Source: Aquabacterium sp. NJ1
GTDB taxonomy: Bacteria > Pseudomonadota > Gammaproteobacteria > Burkholderiales > Burkholderiaceae_C
Length of the DNA: 64,000 bases
Direction of reading: 5' to 3'
NCBI RefSeq assembly: GCF_000768065.1
Contig: NZ_JRKM01000001.1
Location: forward strand, 1,054,001 to 1,118,000
Position 1 is the stretch's first letter; each line of letters opens with the position of its first letter. The notes under the pieces were generated by a model that worked only from the letters and a program-made list of their open reading frames with translations, ran no database searches and was not told the origin of the DNA. Positions 1 to 7,585 of this stretch are shown here, in pieces. Position numbers and translations under genes: made by a program.

Positions 1-446
1 ACGGGCGCCACCTGCGCGTGCCCGATCAATTCGAGCACCTGCTGCGGGCTCAGACCCTCAGCGGCAAAGCGGTCCAGCGCATGCTCCAGCGTGCCTTCGC
101 TGGCCGGCTCGCCACTGAGGGCGGCCTGGCGTTGCAGCCGGATCTGGTGCTGGTCTTCGGCGATATTGGCCAGCAGCGAGAAATAACTGAAGGATCGGAT
201 CACCTGCAGCATCTGGTCGCGCGACAGGCTGTCGAGCGTGCTCTCCAGTGCCTGGCGGGCAGCCTGATCGTGTTCACGCCGAAAGCGCACCGAATGGCGG
301 CGGATCTGGTCCACCAGCTCATACGTGGCCTCGCCGTGCTGCTCGCGCACGGTGTCGCCGAGCACGCGGCCCAGCAGTCGGATGTCATCCCTCAACAGGT
401 GGTGAGGGTCTTGGGCGGACGGGTGGTCCTGGTCAGAAGCATTCAT
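1..446 (-). CDS. ppc: Phosphoenolpyruvate carboxylase, N-terminal part (runs off the left edge)
   Basis: This enzyme carboxylates phosphoenolpyruvate to oxaloacetate and refills the TCA cycle. Only the first 148 residues of a protein that is usually near 900 are present; the frame is open to the window edge. Family features seen are LLGRVLGDTVREQ at residues 24-36, the arginine-rich HSVRFRREH near 51-59 and FSYFSLLANIAED at 86-98, all standard in the N-terminal helical part of Ppc. The catalytic TAHPTE loop would lie just beyond the edge. The ATG at 446 has an AAGAGA-like ribosome site a few bases upstream. It is transcribed divergently from edd across 163 bp. The open frame on the opposite strand here shows no family resemblance and is a shadow. 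Confidence 0.9.
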   Translation of the reverse strand, partial: MNASDQDHPSAQDPHHLLRDDIRLLGRVLGDTVREQHGEATYELVDQIRRHSVRFRREHDQAARQALESTLDSLSRDQMLQVIRSFSYFSLLANIAEDQHQIRLQRQAALSGEPASEGTLEHALDRFAAEGLSPQQVLELIGHAQVAP

Positions 447-609
447 GTGCCGTGTCTCTTGTGAAGGCGGGGCCACACAAATGGTACAAGAAGGCAGCAC
501 GCATTCGACACCCTTGCTGATATCTTTCCGTGCAGAGACCTGACACCCGACGTGCAGACAGGCTTGCCATAGACTGTCCTTTGATGTCCGCACGGATGGG
601 AACCTGAAC

Positions 610-2460
610 ATGAGCAACGCCACACCCACGCCGATTCACCCTGTCATCGCCGAGGTCACCGAGCGCATCCGCCAACGCAGCGCCGCCAGCCGCGCCGATT
701 ACCTCGCCATGGTCGAGCAAGCCGGCCAGCACGCCCCCCAGCGCAAGGGCATGGGCTGCGCCAACCTGGCCCACACTTTTGCCGCCGCGCCAGTCAACGA
801 CAAGCTGGCCATCCGCGAATCCAGGCGCACCAACATCGGCATCGTCACGGCCTACAACGACATGCTGTCGGCCCACCAGCCGTATGCCACCTACCCCGAG
901 TTCATCAAGCAGGTGGCCCGCGAGGCAGGCGGCGTGGCCCAGGTGGCGGGCGGTGTGCCCGCCATGTGCGACGGCATCACGCAAGGCGCCGAAGGCATGG
1001 AGTTGTCGCTGTTCTCGCGCGACGTGATTGCCCTCGCCACCGCCGTGGCCTTGTCGCACAAGGTGTTTGACGCCGCCCTGTACCTGGGCATCTGCGACAA
1101 GATCGTGCCGGGCCTGATGATCGGTGCACTGCGCTTTGGCCACCTGGCCAGCGTGTTCGTGCCCGCCGGCCCCATGACATCGGGCTTGCCCAATGACCAG
1201 AAGGGCAAGGTGCGCCAGCAATATGCGCAGGGCCTGGTGAGCCGCGAGGCCCTGCTCGAAGCCGAGGCCCAGTCGTATCACAGCGCCGGCACCTGCACCT
1301 TCTACGGCACGGCCAACTCCAACCAGATGCTGATGGAAATCATGGGGGTGCAGTTACCGGGCTCATCCTTCGTGAACCCGGGCACGCCCATGCGTGAAGC
1401 GCTCACGGCCCATGCCGTGCGCCGGGCACTGGCCTTGAGCCACGATGGCGAGCAGCCCACGCCACTGGGCCACATCGTCGATGAGAAGGCCGTGGTCAAC
1501 GGCATCGTGGGCTTGCTGGCCACAGGCGGCTCTACCAACCACACCATCCACCTGGTGGCCATGGCCCGCGCGGCCGGCGTGCTGATCGATTGGGATGACT
1601 TTTCGGACCTGTCTGCCGTGGTGCCTCTGCTGGCGCGCATCTACCCCAATGGCTCGGCCGATGTGAACCACTTCCATGCTGCCGGTGGCATGGGCTTCCT
1701 GATCCGCGAGCTGCTGGATGCCGGCCTGCTGCATGCCGATGTGAACACCGTAGCCGGCGCTGGCTTGCGCCACTACACGCAAGAGCCCAGCCTGGAAACC
1801 GGCACACTGAGCTGGCACGATGCACCCCTGCAGAGCGGCGATGTGTCCGTGCTGCGCCCTGTGGCCGAGCCCTTCAGCGCAGATGGGGGCTTGAAGCTCA
1901 TGCGCGGCAACCTGGGCCGCTCTGTCATCAAGGTCTCGGCCGTCAAGCCCGAGCACCGCGTGGTGCGGGCGCCCGCCATCGTCTTCCATGACCAGCAGGA
2001 TGTGCTGGATGCTTTCCAGGCAGGCCAGTTGGAGCGCGACTTCGTGGCCGTGCTCACCTACCAGGGCCCGCGCGCCAACGGCATGCCTGAGCTGCACAAG
2101 CTCACGCCCGCACTCAGCGTGTTGCAGGATAAGGGCTTCAAAGTGGCGCTGGTGACGGATGGCCGCATGTCGGGTGCATCAGGCAAGGTGCCGGCCGCCA
2201 TCCACGTGAGCCCGGAAGCGCTGGACGACAGCCCCATCGCCCGCGTGTACACAGGTGACATGGTCGTGCTCGATGGCCAGACCGGCGAGCTGCGCGTGGA
2301 GGTAGACGACGCCACCCTGGCCGCCCGCAGCGTGACCGTGCCCGATCTGCACCACAACCAGTTGGGCACAGGCCGAGAACTGTTCGGCCTGTTCCGCCAC
2401 AACGCGGGCAACGCCGAGGCCGGGGGCAGCCCCTTGTTCGGCGCTGCACTGCATCGCTGA
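610..2460 (+). CDS. edd: Phosphogluconate dehydratase
   Basis: It dehydrates 6-phosphogluconate to 2-keto-3-deoxy-6-phosphogluconate, the first step specific to the Entner-Doudoroff pathway. The 616-residue product has the length and motifs of the IlvD/Edd family: CDGITQG with Cys120, [10 protein letters not shown] with Cys162 and [12 protein letters not shown] with Cys229, which fit the iron-sulfur cluster ligands, and [14 protein letters not shown] near the C-terminus. Edd rather than IlvD is indicated by the N-terminal [11 protein letters not shown] segment and by the aldolase gene directly downstream. A GGGAACC stretch precedes the ATG at 610. The stop overlaps the next start as TGATG, so edd and eda form a translationally coupled operon. 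Confidence 0.96.
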   Translation: MSNATPTPIHPVIAEVTERIRQRSAASRADYLAMVEQAGQHAPQRKGMGCANLAHTFAAAPVNDKLAIRESRRTNIGIVTAYNDMLSAHQPYATYPEFIKQVAREAGGVAQVAGGVPAMCDGITQGAEGMELSLFSRDVIALATAVALSHKVFDAALYLGICDKIVPGLMIGALRFGHLASVFVPAGPMTSGLPNDQKGKVRQQYAQGLVSREALLEAEAQSYHSAGTCTFYGTANSNQMLMEIMGVQLPGSSFVNPGTPMREALTAHAVRRALALSHDGEQPTPLGHIVDEKAVVNGIVGLLATGGSTNHTIHLVAMARAAGVLIDWDDFSDLSAVVPLLARIYPNGSADVNHFHAAGGMGFLIRELLDAGLLHADVNTVAGAGLRHYTQEPSLETGTLSWHDAPLQSGDVSVLRPVAEPFSADGGLKLMRGNLGRSVIKVSAVKPEHRVVRAPAIVFHDQQDVLDAFQAGQLERDFVAVLTYQGPRANGMPELHKLTPALSVLQDKGFKVALVTDGRMSGASGKVPAAIHVSPEALDDSPIARVYTGDMVVLDGQTGELRVEVDDATLAARSVTVPDLHHNQLGTGRELFGLFRHNAGNAEAGGSPLFGAALHR

Positions 2461-3158
2461 TGCCTGATCTGGATACCTCTCAGCATACGCACACCACCAT
2501 CACCATGACCACACCCGCCCCCCTGCCCTCGTTCAAGTCCCGCGTGGTGCCCGTCATCGCGCTCAGCGAGGCCAGGCAGGCTGTGCCCCTGGCTCGTGCC
2601 CTGCTGGCCGGTGGCATCGATGTCATCGAGATCACGCTGCGCCACCCGTGTGCGCTGGATGCCATCAAGGCCGTGGCCGATGAGGTGCCTGAGATGGCCT
2701 TGGGCGCCGGCACCCTGCTGCAAGCGGCCGATGTCGACAAGGTGATGCGTGCTGGTGCCCGCTTTGGACTGTCGCCAGGCCACACGCCAGACCTGCTGGA
2801 CACCGTGATCGCGCAAGGCCTGCCCTTCGTGCCGGGCGTGATGACGCCCAGCGAAGTGATGTACGCCCGCAACCGCGGCTTCAAGCTGCTCAAGCTCTTC
2901 CCGGCGGCTCAAGCCGGCGGCCAGCAGATGCTCAAGGCCCTGGCCTCACCGATCCCCGATGTGCGCTTCTGCCCCACCGGTGGGGTCAATGAAGACAACT
3001 TCACCACCCTGCTGGCCGAACGCAATGTGGCGCTGGTGGGCGGCTCGTGGCTGGCCCCGCTGGCTGACATTGAGGCGGGCCGCTGGGGCCTCATCACGCA
3101 ACTGGCGCAACGGGCGACCGACAAGCTGGCGGCGGCGGCCAACCTGCCACAGGCTTGA
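2460..3158 (+). CDS. eda: KDPG aldolase (2-dehydro-3-deoxy-phosphogluconate aldolase)
   Basis: It cleaves KDPG to pyruvate and glyceraldehyde 3-phosphate, completing the Entner-Doudoroff branch begun by edd. The 232-residue product shows the class I aldolase active site: Glu57 in VIEITLRHP and the Schiff-base Lys145 in LLKLFPA. The phosphate-binding segment FCPTGGV also fits. The annotated ATG overlaps the edd stop by one base. A second in-frame ATG at 2505 (MTTPAPLPS) would remove a histidine- and threonine-rich tail of 15 residues and is an equally possible start, because conserved sequence begins only around residue 28. A short hairpin-prone spacer separates it from yggL. Confidence 0.95.
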   Translation: MPDLDTSQHTHTTITMTTPAPLPSFKSRVVPVIALSEARQAVPLARALLAGGIDVIEITLRHPCALDAIKAVADEVPEMALGAGTLLQAADVDKVMRAGARFGLSPGHTPDLLDTVIAQGLPFVPGVMTPSEVMYARNRGFKLLKLFPAAQAGGQQMLKALASPIPDVRFCPTGGVNEDNFTTLLAERNVALVGGSWLAPLADIEAGRWGLITQLAQRATDKLAAAANLPQA

Positions 3159-3216
3159 TCGGTTTGCGCTCGCGGAGCTTCTATGATGCGAGCCCACTTA
3201 GCAACAAGGATCAGTC

Positions 3217-3567
3217 ATGTCCAAACAACGTAGCCGCCGCCAGCGCAAGAAGCTGCACATCGGCGAATTCAAGGAGCTTGGCTTCCTGTTCGAAGCGACG
3301 CTCAAGCCTGGCGCCGACGAAAATGCCCTGATCGAAGCCTTCCTCGTGGAAGCCATCGATGCCAATGAGTTGGGCTTTGGCGGATGGGCCACAGGCGGCG
3401 CCGTGGAGAAATTCGGGCGCGGCAGCATGACCGAAGAACAACGCCAGACCGTCCTGAACTGGCTGGTCGCACGGCCTGAAATCACGACGCTGTCGGCCAC
3501 CGGGCTGATCGACATGTGGTACTCCACGTCGGCAGGCGAGCACTTCGCGGCGATCAAGCCCGCGTAA
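3217..3567 (+). CDS. yggL: YggL family 50S ribosome-binding protein (DUF469)
   Basis: A small basic protein of the YggL family; the E. coli member is reported to associate with the 50S subunit. The 116-residue product opens with RSRRQRKKLHIGEFKELGF, very close to the family's N-terminal signature, and ends with the usual SATGLIDMWY-type segment, where E. coli has SELFDVWW. The start ATG has AAGGA seven bases upstream. A -10-like TATGAT lies at 3182-3187 without a clear -35 element. The gene is convergent with the EAL gene, and the two reading frames overlap by 14 bp at their 3' ends. Confidence 0.88.
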   Translation: MSKQRSRRQRKKLHIGEFKELGFLFEATLKPGADENALIEAFLVEAIDANELGFGGWATGGAVEKFGRGSMTEEQRQTVLNWLVARPEITTLSATGLIDMWYSTSAGEHFAAIKPA

Positions 3568-4393
3568 AGGAAAAAGCCCCTGAGCGGTGCAGCGGCTCCG
3601 GCCAGGACACCTCGGCTGCCGAGGTGATCGCGCGGAACACGGGCTTGGCGAACAGGAAGCCCTGCATCAGCGTCACGCCTTCATGCAGGAAGAAGTCGCG
3701 TTCATCGGCGGTCTCGATACCCTCGGCGATGACCTGGATGCCCATCTCCTGGCAGACGCGCACCATGCCGCGTGCGATGGCCTGGCGTGACTTGCTGACG
3801 TTCACGCCGCGCACAAGCGCCATGTCGAGCTTGATGAAGTCCGGCGTGAAGTCGGCCAGCAGGGTGAGGCCGGCATAGCCCGCGCCGAAATCGTCGATCG
3901 CGGTCAGGAAACCGTACTGCTTGTATGCCTGCAGGATGGTCGCCAGCCAGGGGCCGTCCTCCACACGCTCACCTTCGGTCACCTCGAAAATGATGTGATC
4001 AAGGGGAAAGTTGTGCGCGCGCGCAGCCTCCAGCGTCGTCCGGATACAGACCTCCGGCCTGTAGACCGCGTTGGGCAGGAAGTTGATCGACAGCCGATCC
4101 TTCAGGCCAAGTTGCGCTGCAGTCTTGATGGCCTTCACGCGGCAGGCCTGGTCGAAGCGATAGCGGTTCTGCTCCGTCACCTGCGACAGCACCGCCAGCG
4201 CCCCCTCACCCGCAGGGCCGCGCACCAATGCCTCGTGCGCATAGGTGCTGCGACCAATCACATCGACGATGGGCTGGTAAGCATAGTCAAACTGAAAACC
4301 AAGCGGTTCGGCCGTGCTGCAGGCGCCGCAACCCTTTTCGGGGCCGACATCGAGCTGTGCCGCGTCGGAAGGCGCTGGATGAATCTTGAACAT
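3554..4393 (-). CDS. Stand-alone EAL domain cyclic-di-GMP phosphodiesterase
   Basis: Predicted cytosolic phosphodiesterase that hydrolyses cyclic di-GMP. The 279-residue product is essentially one EAL domain. The signature is HEALVRG (E54-A55-L56), followed by SINFLPN, FEVTEGE, IDDFGAGYAG, FIKLDM and AEGIET, so the metal and general-base residues known for active EAL enzymes are all present. No GGDEF, PAS or transmembrane segment is seen. A CxxC pair (Cys22, Cys25) lies just before the domain and could bind metal or respond to redox state; this is inference. The ATG at 4393 was chosen because AAGGA lies six bases upstream; a longer frame to 4441 lacks such a site. Its 3' end overlaps yggL by 14 bp. 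Confidence 0.9.
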   Translation of the reverse strand: MFKIHPAPSDAAQLDVGPEKGCGACSTAEPLGFQFDYAYQPIVDVIGRSTYAHEALVRGPAGEGALAVLSQVTEQNRYRFDQACRVKAIKTAAQLGLKDRLSINFLPNAVYRPEVCIRTTLEAARAHNFPLDHIIFEVTEGERVEDGPWLATILQAYKQYGFLTAIDDFGAGYAGLTLLADFTPDFIKLDMALVRGVNVSKSRQAIARGMVRVCQEMGIQVIAEGIETADERDFFLHEGVTLMQGFLFAKPVFRAITSAAEVSWPEPLHRSGAFSFTRA

Positions 4394-4528
4394 GGCGAGT
4401 CCTTGACTGTGGTGGCGGCTTGAGATCAGCGGGTAAGTCACCGCTCACCAAGGCGCAGAGCCCGACCCAGATCGCGACTGCCTGTGAATCTGTACGGTAT
4501 TGGTTTGGCAAGGCGAAATGAGCAGCCT

Positions 4529-4552
4529 GGCCATGCCACCAAATGCATGGCC
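4529..4552. other. 8-bp perfect inverted repeat upstream of the EAL gene
   Basis: GGCCATGC and GCATGGCC are separated by eight bases. There is no T-run on either strand, so a terminator is unlikely; an operator or small hairpin is possible. It lies in the 294-bp gene-free stretch between the EAL start and the tRNA-derived repeat, which holds nothing else I recognise. The open frame crossing it (4543-4731) runs into the tRNA fragment and looks spurious. Confidence 0.35.
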
Positions 4553-4687
4553 TCGATATCGGCAGAAACGCCTTCGACTTGAGCGAACCCACAGGCTCAG
4601 ACTTTTTACGTGCCGTTCAGAGTCACGTTTGCGTCATGCTCAACAAAGACAAACGACCTGACATCGCTGCCAGATCGTTGAATTTGT

Positions 4688-4726
4688 TGGTAGGCCGTGT
4701 TGGACTTGAACCAACGACCAAAGGAT
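4688..4726 (-). repeat. Distal attachment-site copy: 3' half of tRNA(CAU)
   Basis: This 39-bp stretch is identical to 7218-7256, which is the 3' half of the intron-split tRNA gene (anticodon-stem 3' strand, T arm, acceptor and CCA). On the minus strand it is preceded by ACTCATG, which matches the uninterrupted anticodon loop ACTCATA apart from the last base, but further upstream there is no tRNA 5' half. It is therefore a tRNA fragment of the kind left at the far end of an element integrated by a tyrosine recombinase. Confidence 0.9.
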
Positions 4727-4796
4727 CATGAGTTGGCGGGCACCTGTTCACCATCCGGTGGGAAATCGCTTGACACGTCGCAGAAACGCGAATCTA

Positions 4797-4891
4797 GCGA
4801 CACATTCAGCCAACGTGTCGCCGCTGACGACATGACGTGATAACGTGTCGCCAATTCTGAAAAATATCGACATGATCAAGTTTCGTGTCGC
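4797..4891. promoter_or_regulatory. Phased GTGTCGC motif array upstream of the Fic gene
   Basis: CGTGTCGC occurs at 4814-4821, 4844-4851 and 4884-4891, with start-to-start distances of 30 and 40 bp. An inverted copy GCGACAC at 4797-4803 forms a perfect 7-bp inverted repeat with the first direct copy across 11 bp. A partial copy lies at 4772-4781, next to a -35-like TTGACA at 4770-4775. The array fills the 190 bp between the attachment repeat and the Fic start. It may be an operator array or recombinase arm sites. Confidence 0.55.
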
Positions 4892-4918
4892 AGTCTGAAC
4901 CACGAGACCGCCTGGCCC

Positions 4919-6037
4919 ATGAGCGACCCTTTGCCCCCCTGGCGCCCTGAAACGCCCTACAACCAGTTGCCCCCCTTGCCGCCTCGGCATGACATTGAAA
5001 GCAAGGCCGTGCTCAAGGCGTGCATCACTGCGCGTGCCGCCCTGGCCGAGCTGAAACAGGCGGCAGAGCTGATCCCCAACCAGACCATGCTGATCAACAC
5101 GATCCCGCTGCTGGAAGCCAAGGACAGCTCCGAGATCGAGAACATCGTCACCACAACCGACCAGCTGTTCCAGCACGTCCAAGGCGACGGCACGGCTGAC
5201 CACGCCACCAAAGAGGCTCTTCGCTATCGATCGGCCTTACAGCGGGGGTTCCTTTCACTGAAAGACCGCCCCCTGTGCACCGCCACCGCCGTGGAAATTT
5301 GCCGCACCCTCAAGGGTGCAGACATGGACATCCGCCGCACACCAGGCACTCAACTCGCGAACGACCGAACGGGCGAGGTGATCTACACCCCACCAGAGGG
5401 CGAGGCACACCTGAGAGACCTGTTGGCCAACTGGGAGCGCTTTCTGCACACCCAGACCGAGCTGGACCCGCTGATCCGCATGGCTGTGGGGCATTACCAG
5501 TTCGAAGCCATTCACCCGTTCGTCGACGGCAACGGCCGCACCGGCCGGGTGGTGAACATCCTGTATCTGATCCAGGAAGAGCTGCTCAGCCTGCCCATCC
5601 TTTACCTCAGCCGCCACATCATCGCCCACAAGGCCGATTACTACCGCTTGCTGCTGGATGTGACGCAAAAAGAGGCCTGGGAGCCCTGGGTGCTGTTCAT
5701 GCTCAAAGCTGTTGAAGAAACCTCGCGTTGGACCACGGCCAAGATTGCGGCCATCCGCAAGCTCGCTGACCACACCACCGAGCATGTACGCGCCCACCTG
5801 CCCAAGATTTACAGCCGCGAGCTGGTCGATGTGATCTTCGAGCAGCCCTATTGCCGCATCGCCAACCTGGTCGAGAAAGACATCGCCCAACGACAGGCTG
5901 CCTCTCGATACCTGAAAGACCTGGTGGAGCTGGGTGTGCTGCGTGAAATGCAGTACGGCAAAGAAAAGCTCTTCATCCACCCCAAACTGATGCAACTGCT
6001 GACCCGCGACAGCAATGCCCTCGTGCCTTACGCCTGA
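4919..6037 (+). CDS. Class II Fic family protein (adenylyltransferase) with C-terminal winged helix
   Basis: Predicted Fic enzyme, which transfers AMP from ATP to hydroxyl groups of target proteins. The core motif [12 protein letters not shown] starts at His199. An N-terminal inhibitory helix with the class II pattern S/T-x3-E-G/N is seen as SSEIEN (Ser70, Glu74, Asn75), so the enzyme should be self-inhibited and need no separate antitoxin. Residues about 290-372 look like a winged-helix domain ([19 protein letters not shown], then LGVLREM). The 372-residue length and layout match the Shewanella SoFic type. No strong ribosome site precedes the ATG at 4919. The gene is island cargo; its target is unknown. 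Confidence 0.9.
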   Translation: MSDPLPPWRPETPYNQLPPLPPRHDIESKAVLKACITARAALAELKQAAELIPNQTMLINTIPLLEAKDSSEIENIVTTTDQLFQHVQGDGTADHATKEALRYRSALQRGFLSLKDRPLCTATAVEICRTLKGADMDIRRTPGTQLANDRTGEVIYTPPEGEAHLRDLLANWERFLHTQTELDPLIRMAVGHYQFEAIHPFVDGNGRTGRVVNILYLIQEELLSLPILYLSRHIIAHKADYYRLLLDVTQKEAWEPWVLFMLKAVEETSRWTTAKIAAIRKLADHTTEHVRAHLPKIYSRELVDVIFEQPYCRIANLVEKDIAQRQAASRYLKDLVELGVLREMQYGKEKLFIHPKLMQLLTRDSNALVPYA

Positions 6038-6047
6038 GAAGGCTGCC

Positions 6048-6167
6048 ATGAGCACCGCTAACGACAACAAACGCCAACAGCTGATCGACAAGCTGAAAGA
6101 GACGTTCCAGATTGACAAGGCCGATCTGGACTTTGACCAAAGCCCCCTTCCTTCCTTTGCTGAATGA
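6048..6167 (+). pseudogene. 39-codon remnant resembling the N-terminus of a type III/ISP DNA methyltransferase
   Basis: An ATG frame ten bases after the Fic stop encodes 39 residues. Residues 8-29 (KRQQLIDKLKETFQIDKADL and on to DF) resemble the N-terminal segment of type III Mod-like adenine methyltransferases, which typically continue into DFGIYRI. Here the resemblance stops after DLDF and ten unrelated residues lead to a stop. I read this as the start of a methyltransferase gene whose remainder was deleted. It could instead be a tiny intact gene. The call rests on recognising a short motif and needs a database search. Confidence 0.45.
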
Positions 6168-6178
6168 CCGAACGGCCA

Positions 6179-6892
6179 TCACTTGAGGCGAATGGCAAGG
6201 TGGGTGAAGCCAGACACGTCCGTGTTTTCCTTGACCTCAAGATAAGTCTGCTTGCGAACAAGCTCACTCAACTTTGTGCATCCGTAGAGGCGCGTGTCAA
6301 ACGCCGGATTGTTTTTGGCGATGTGTGAACCCACGGCTGAGAGCGCCCCCCAGCCGCTGTCGCGGGAAATCGCTGCCAAGGCCTGAGTAAAGGCTTCTTT
6401 CAGATCTGGAATGTCATCCACCGTCGGCCGACCTTCGGTCGCAGGCGACGCTGATCGCAGTACCTCGAAGTAGATAAACCTGTCGCACGCTGCGCGGAAG
6501 GCCTCTGGCGTCTTTTGCTCACCGAGCCCATACACGAGCTTGCCAGCCTCCCGCATGCGGGTAGCCAGGCGTGTGAAATCGCTGTCCGATGACACCAAGC
6601 AAAAGCCGTCGACGTTACCGGCATAGAGCAGATCCATGGCATCGATGATCAACGACGCATCGGTGGCGTTTTTGCTCTTGGTGTAGGCGAACTGCTGAAT
6701 GGGCTGTATCGCATGCCGATGCAACTGATCTTTCCAGCCCACCAGGTTCTGGGTTGTCCAGTCGCCGTAAGCCCGCTTGACCGTGGCGATGCCGAATTTG
6801 GCAATCTCTTCCAGCAATGGCTTGATCATGGCTGCCGATGCATTGTCGGCATCGATCAACACGGCAAGCCGGGCGGTGTCGGTGGTGCTCAA
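6179..6892 (-). CDS. NYN domain protein with C-terminal LOTUS/OST-HTH-like region
   Basis: Predicted PIN-like nuclease of the NYN (LabA-type) family, probably acting on RNA. The 237-residue product opens with AVLIDADNASA (Asp14, Asp16), followed by TDASLIIDAMDLLY and VSSDSDFTRLA, which supply the acidic residues expected to bind metal. Residues about 155-237 (LKEAFTQALAAISRDSGWGA to FTHLAIRLK) look like the OST-HTH/LOTUS domain often fused to NYN. It ends 11 bp from the methyltransferase-like stub, convergently. As the last gene before the tRNA edge it is island cargo, and a role in defence or RNA turnover is possible but unproven. Confidence 0.85.
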   Translation of the reverse strand: MSTTDTARLAVLIDADNASAAMIKPLLEEIAKFGIATVKRAYGDWTTQNLVGWKDQLHRHAIQPIQQFAYTKSKNATDASLIIDAMDLLYAGNVDGFCLVSSDSDFTRLATRMREAGKLVYGLGEQKTPEAFRAACDRFIYFEVLRSASPATEGRPTVDDIPDLKEAFTQALAAISRDSGWGALSAVGSHIAKNNPAFDTRLYGCTKLSELVRKQTYLEVKENTDVSGFTHLAIRLK

Positions 6893-7217
6893 TTCAATCC
6901 CCTATTTGTCCGGCCCTCAGCCTAACCGGGAAGGCGCCCCCCGGGCCACCCGGGTGGGTTGCCGACAACATTCGCCTACCGAGACTGGGACACCCCAGCC
7001 CAGGCAGGGCACCACTGAGCCCCACGTGCAACTCGTCAAGCAATCCAGATTGCGTGGAAGCCATAACCTCCAGCCTTCGCCGTCACAACTTGTTGACGCA
7101 GGCCTAGGGAACGCGAACGTTGCGCAGCGGCCTGGCCAAGCTTCGCCGGATAGTGCTTGATGCGAATATCAACCAAGGCCACCTGCGTACAGAGCCTGGG
7201 GCCGAAAAGCGGGGGAG
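6893..7217. other. Gene-free stretch between the NYN gene and the tRNA
   Basis: These 325 bp show no convincing gene. Open frames here run into the tRNA sequence and have no family resemblance. A GC-rich patch with CCCGGGCC/CCCGGGTG lies near 6940. No copies of the GTGTCGC motif found at the other island end were seen. It presumably holds the promoter of the NYN gene and island end sequences. Confidence 0.5.
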
Positions 7218-7256
7218 TGGTAGGCCGTGTTGGACTTGAACCAACGACCAAAGGAT
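7218..7256 (-). repeat. Proximal attachment-site copy within the tRNA 3' exon
   Basis: This copy is identical over 39 bp to 4688-4726. Identity stops at the CCA end on one side. On the other side it stops one base inside the 3' exon, next to the intron boundary. It marks the tRNA-proximal end of the island. Confidence 0.9.
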
Positions 7257-7257
7257 T

Positions 7258-7461
7258 CCGGTTTGTGTCCATTTCTGGACTCCCTGGACTATGCCTTCGC
7301 CATGGGCCAAAAGGCCTGAAGGCGGGCGCCGTCTAGTCTCTACACCTTCCCGGTGTTCCGGGCTTGGCTCGGCATTGCCTTGTGCCTTGCGGCCGTCAGG
7401 TTTCACCGAATTTGACGCCATTCACGCACCCGGTTTCCCTGGGTGGTGCACAACTTTCGCT
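7258..7461 (-). ncRNA. Self-splicing group I intron (Azoarcus-type, subgroup IC3) in the tRNA anticodon loop
   Basis: A 204-nt intron interrupts the tRNA after the anticodon CAT. The core matches the Azoarcus tRNA-Ile intron (205 nt) by recall. An internal guide GTG lies near the 5' end, able to pair with the exon's CAT through a U-G pair at the splice site. Core segments are GTCAAATTCGGTGAAACC, AATGCCGAGCCAAGC, GGTGTAGAGACTAGACGG and AAGGCATAGTCCAGG, the last two forming P7 with the guanosine site. P9 is GTCC-A-GAAA-T-GGAC with a GAAA tetraloop. The intron ends in G (ACAAACCGG). It has no open reading frame and so no homing endonuclease. Confidence 0.93.
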
Positions 7462-7585
7462 ATGAGTCCTCTGCTCTAACCAACTGAGCTAACGGCCCAC
7501 TCGGCGGCGATTCTACCTTGAGCCAGCACGCCCGAGACCGTTGCGCCCCGCCCGTTCACAGCGCGCAGCCAGCCCCAGTCAAAAC

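Larger units (their letters stand above)
4688..7217. mobile_element. Small genomic island inserted at tRNA(CAU), integrase lost or absent
   Basis: The stretch is bounded by the 39-bp tRNA 3'-end repeat at 4688 and by the tRNA gene itself at 7218. The order is tRNA gene, element, then displaced 3' copy, which is the classic layout of tRNA-targeted integrative elements. Its 2530 bp carry a Fic gene, a truncated methyltransferase-like stub and a NYN-domain gene. No integrase, excisionase, relaxase or phage gene was found, so this is a decayed or satellite-like element that cannot move by itself. Flanking genes on both sides are ordinary chromosome. Confidence 0.75.
7218..7498 (-). tRNA. tRNA-Ile2(CAU), interrupted by a group I intron
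   Basis: The 5' exon is 7462-7498 (37 nt, starting GGGCCGTTAGCTCAG and ending CTCAT). The 3' exon is 7218-7257 (40 nt, starting AATCC and ending in encoded CCA). Joined, they make a 77-nt cloverleaf: acceptor GGGCCGT/ACGGCCT with a G1-U72 wobble, D arm GCTC/GAGC, anticodon stem GAGGA/TCCTT, loop CTCATAA and T stem GTTGG/CCAAC. A CAU anticodon fits methionine or, after lysidine modification by TilS, minor isoleucine. The TTGGTCG variable region and T arm resemble tRNA-Ile2, and the related Azoarcus intron sits in tRNA-Ile(CAU), so Ile2 is favoured. Function depends on splicing. Confidence 0.85.

Noticed and set aside
18..464. 148-residue open frame on the plus strand at the left edge
   Set aside because: It lies antisense to a clear N-terminal Ppc reading frame and its translation resembles no family; it is a GC-rich shadow.
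4543..4731. 62-residue frame ending VGRVGLEPTTKGS
   Set aside because: Its end is translated tRNA sequence, a common spurious frame; no family resemblance and no ribosome site.
7036..7272. 78-residue minus-strand frame near the tRNA, considered as an integrase remnant
   Set aside because: The start is translated tRNA and intron sequence and the rest has no integrase motif (no R-x-x-R or catalytic Tyr context).
7291..7479. Possible protein gene inside the tRNA intron
   Set aside because: The intron is only 204 nt and the frame overlaps the ribozyme core; it encodes no endonuclease motif.
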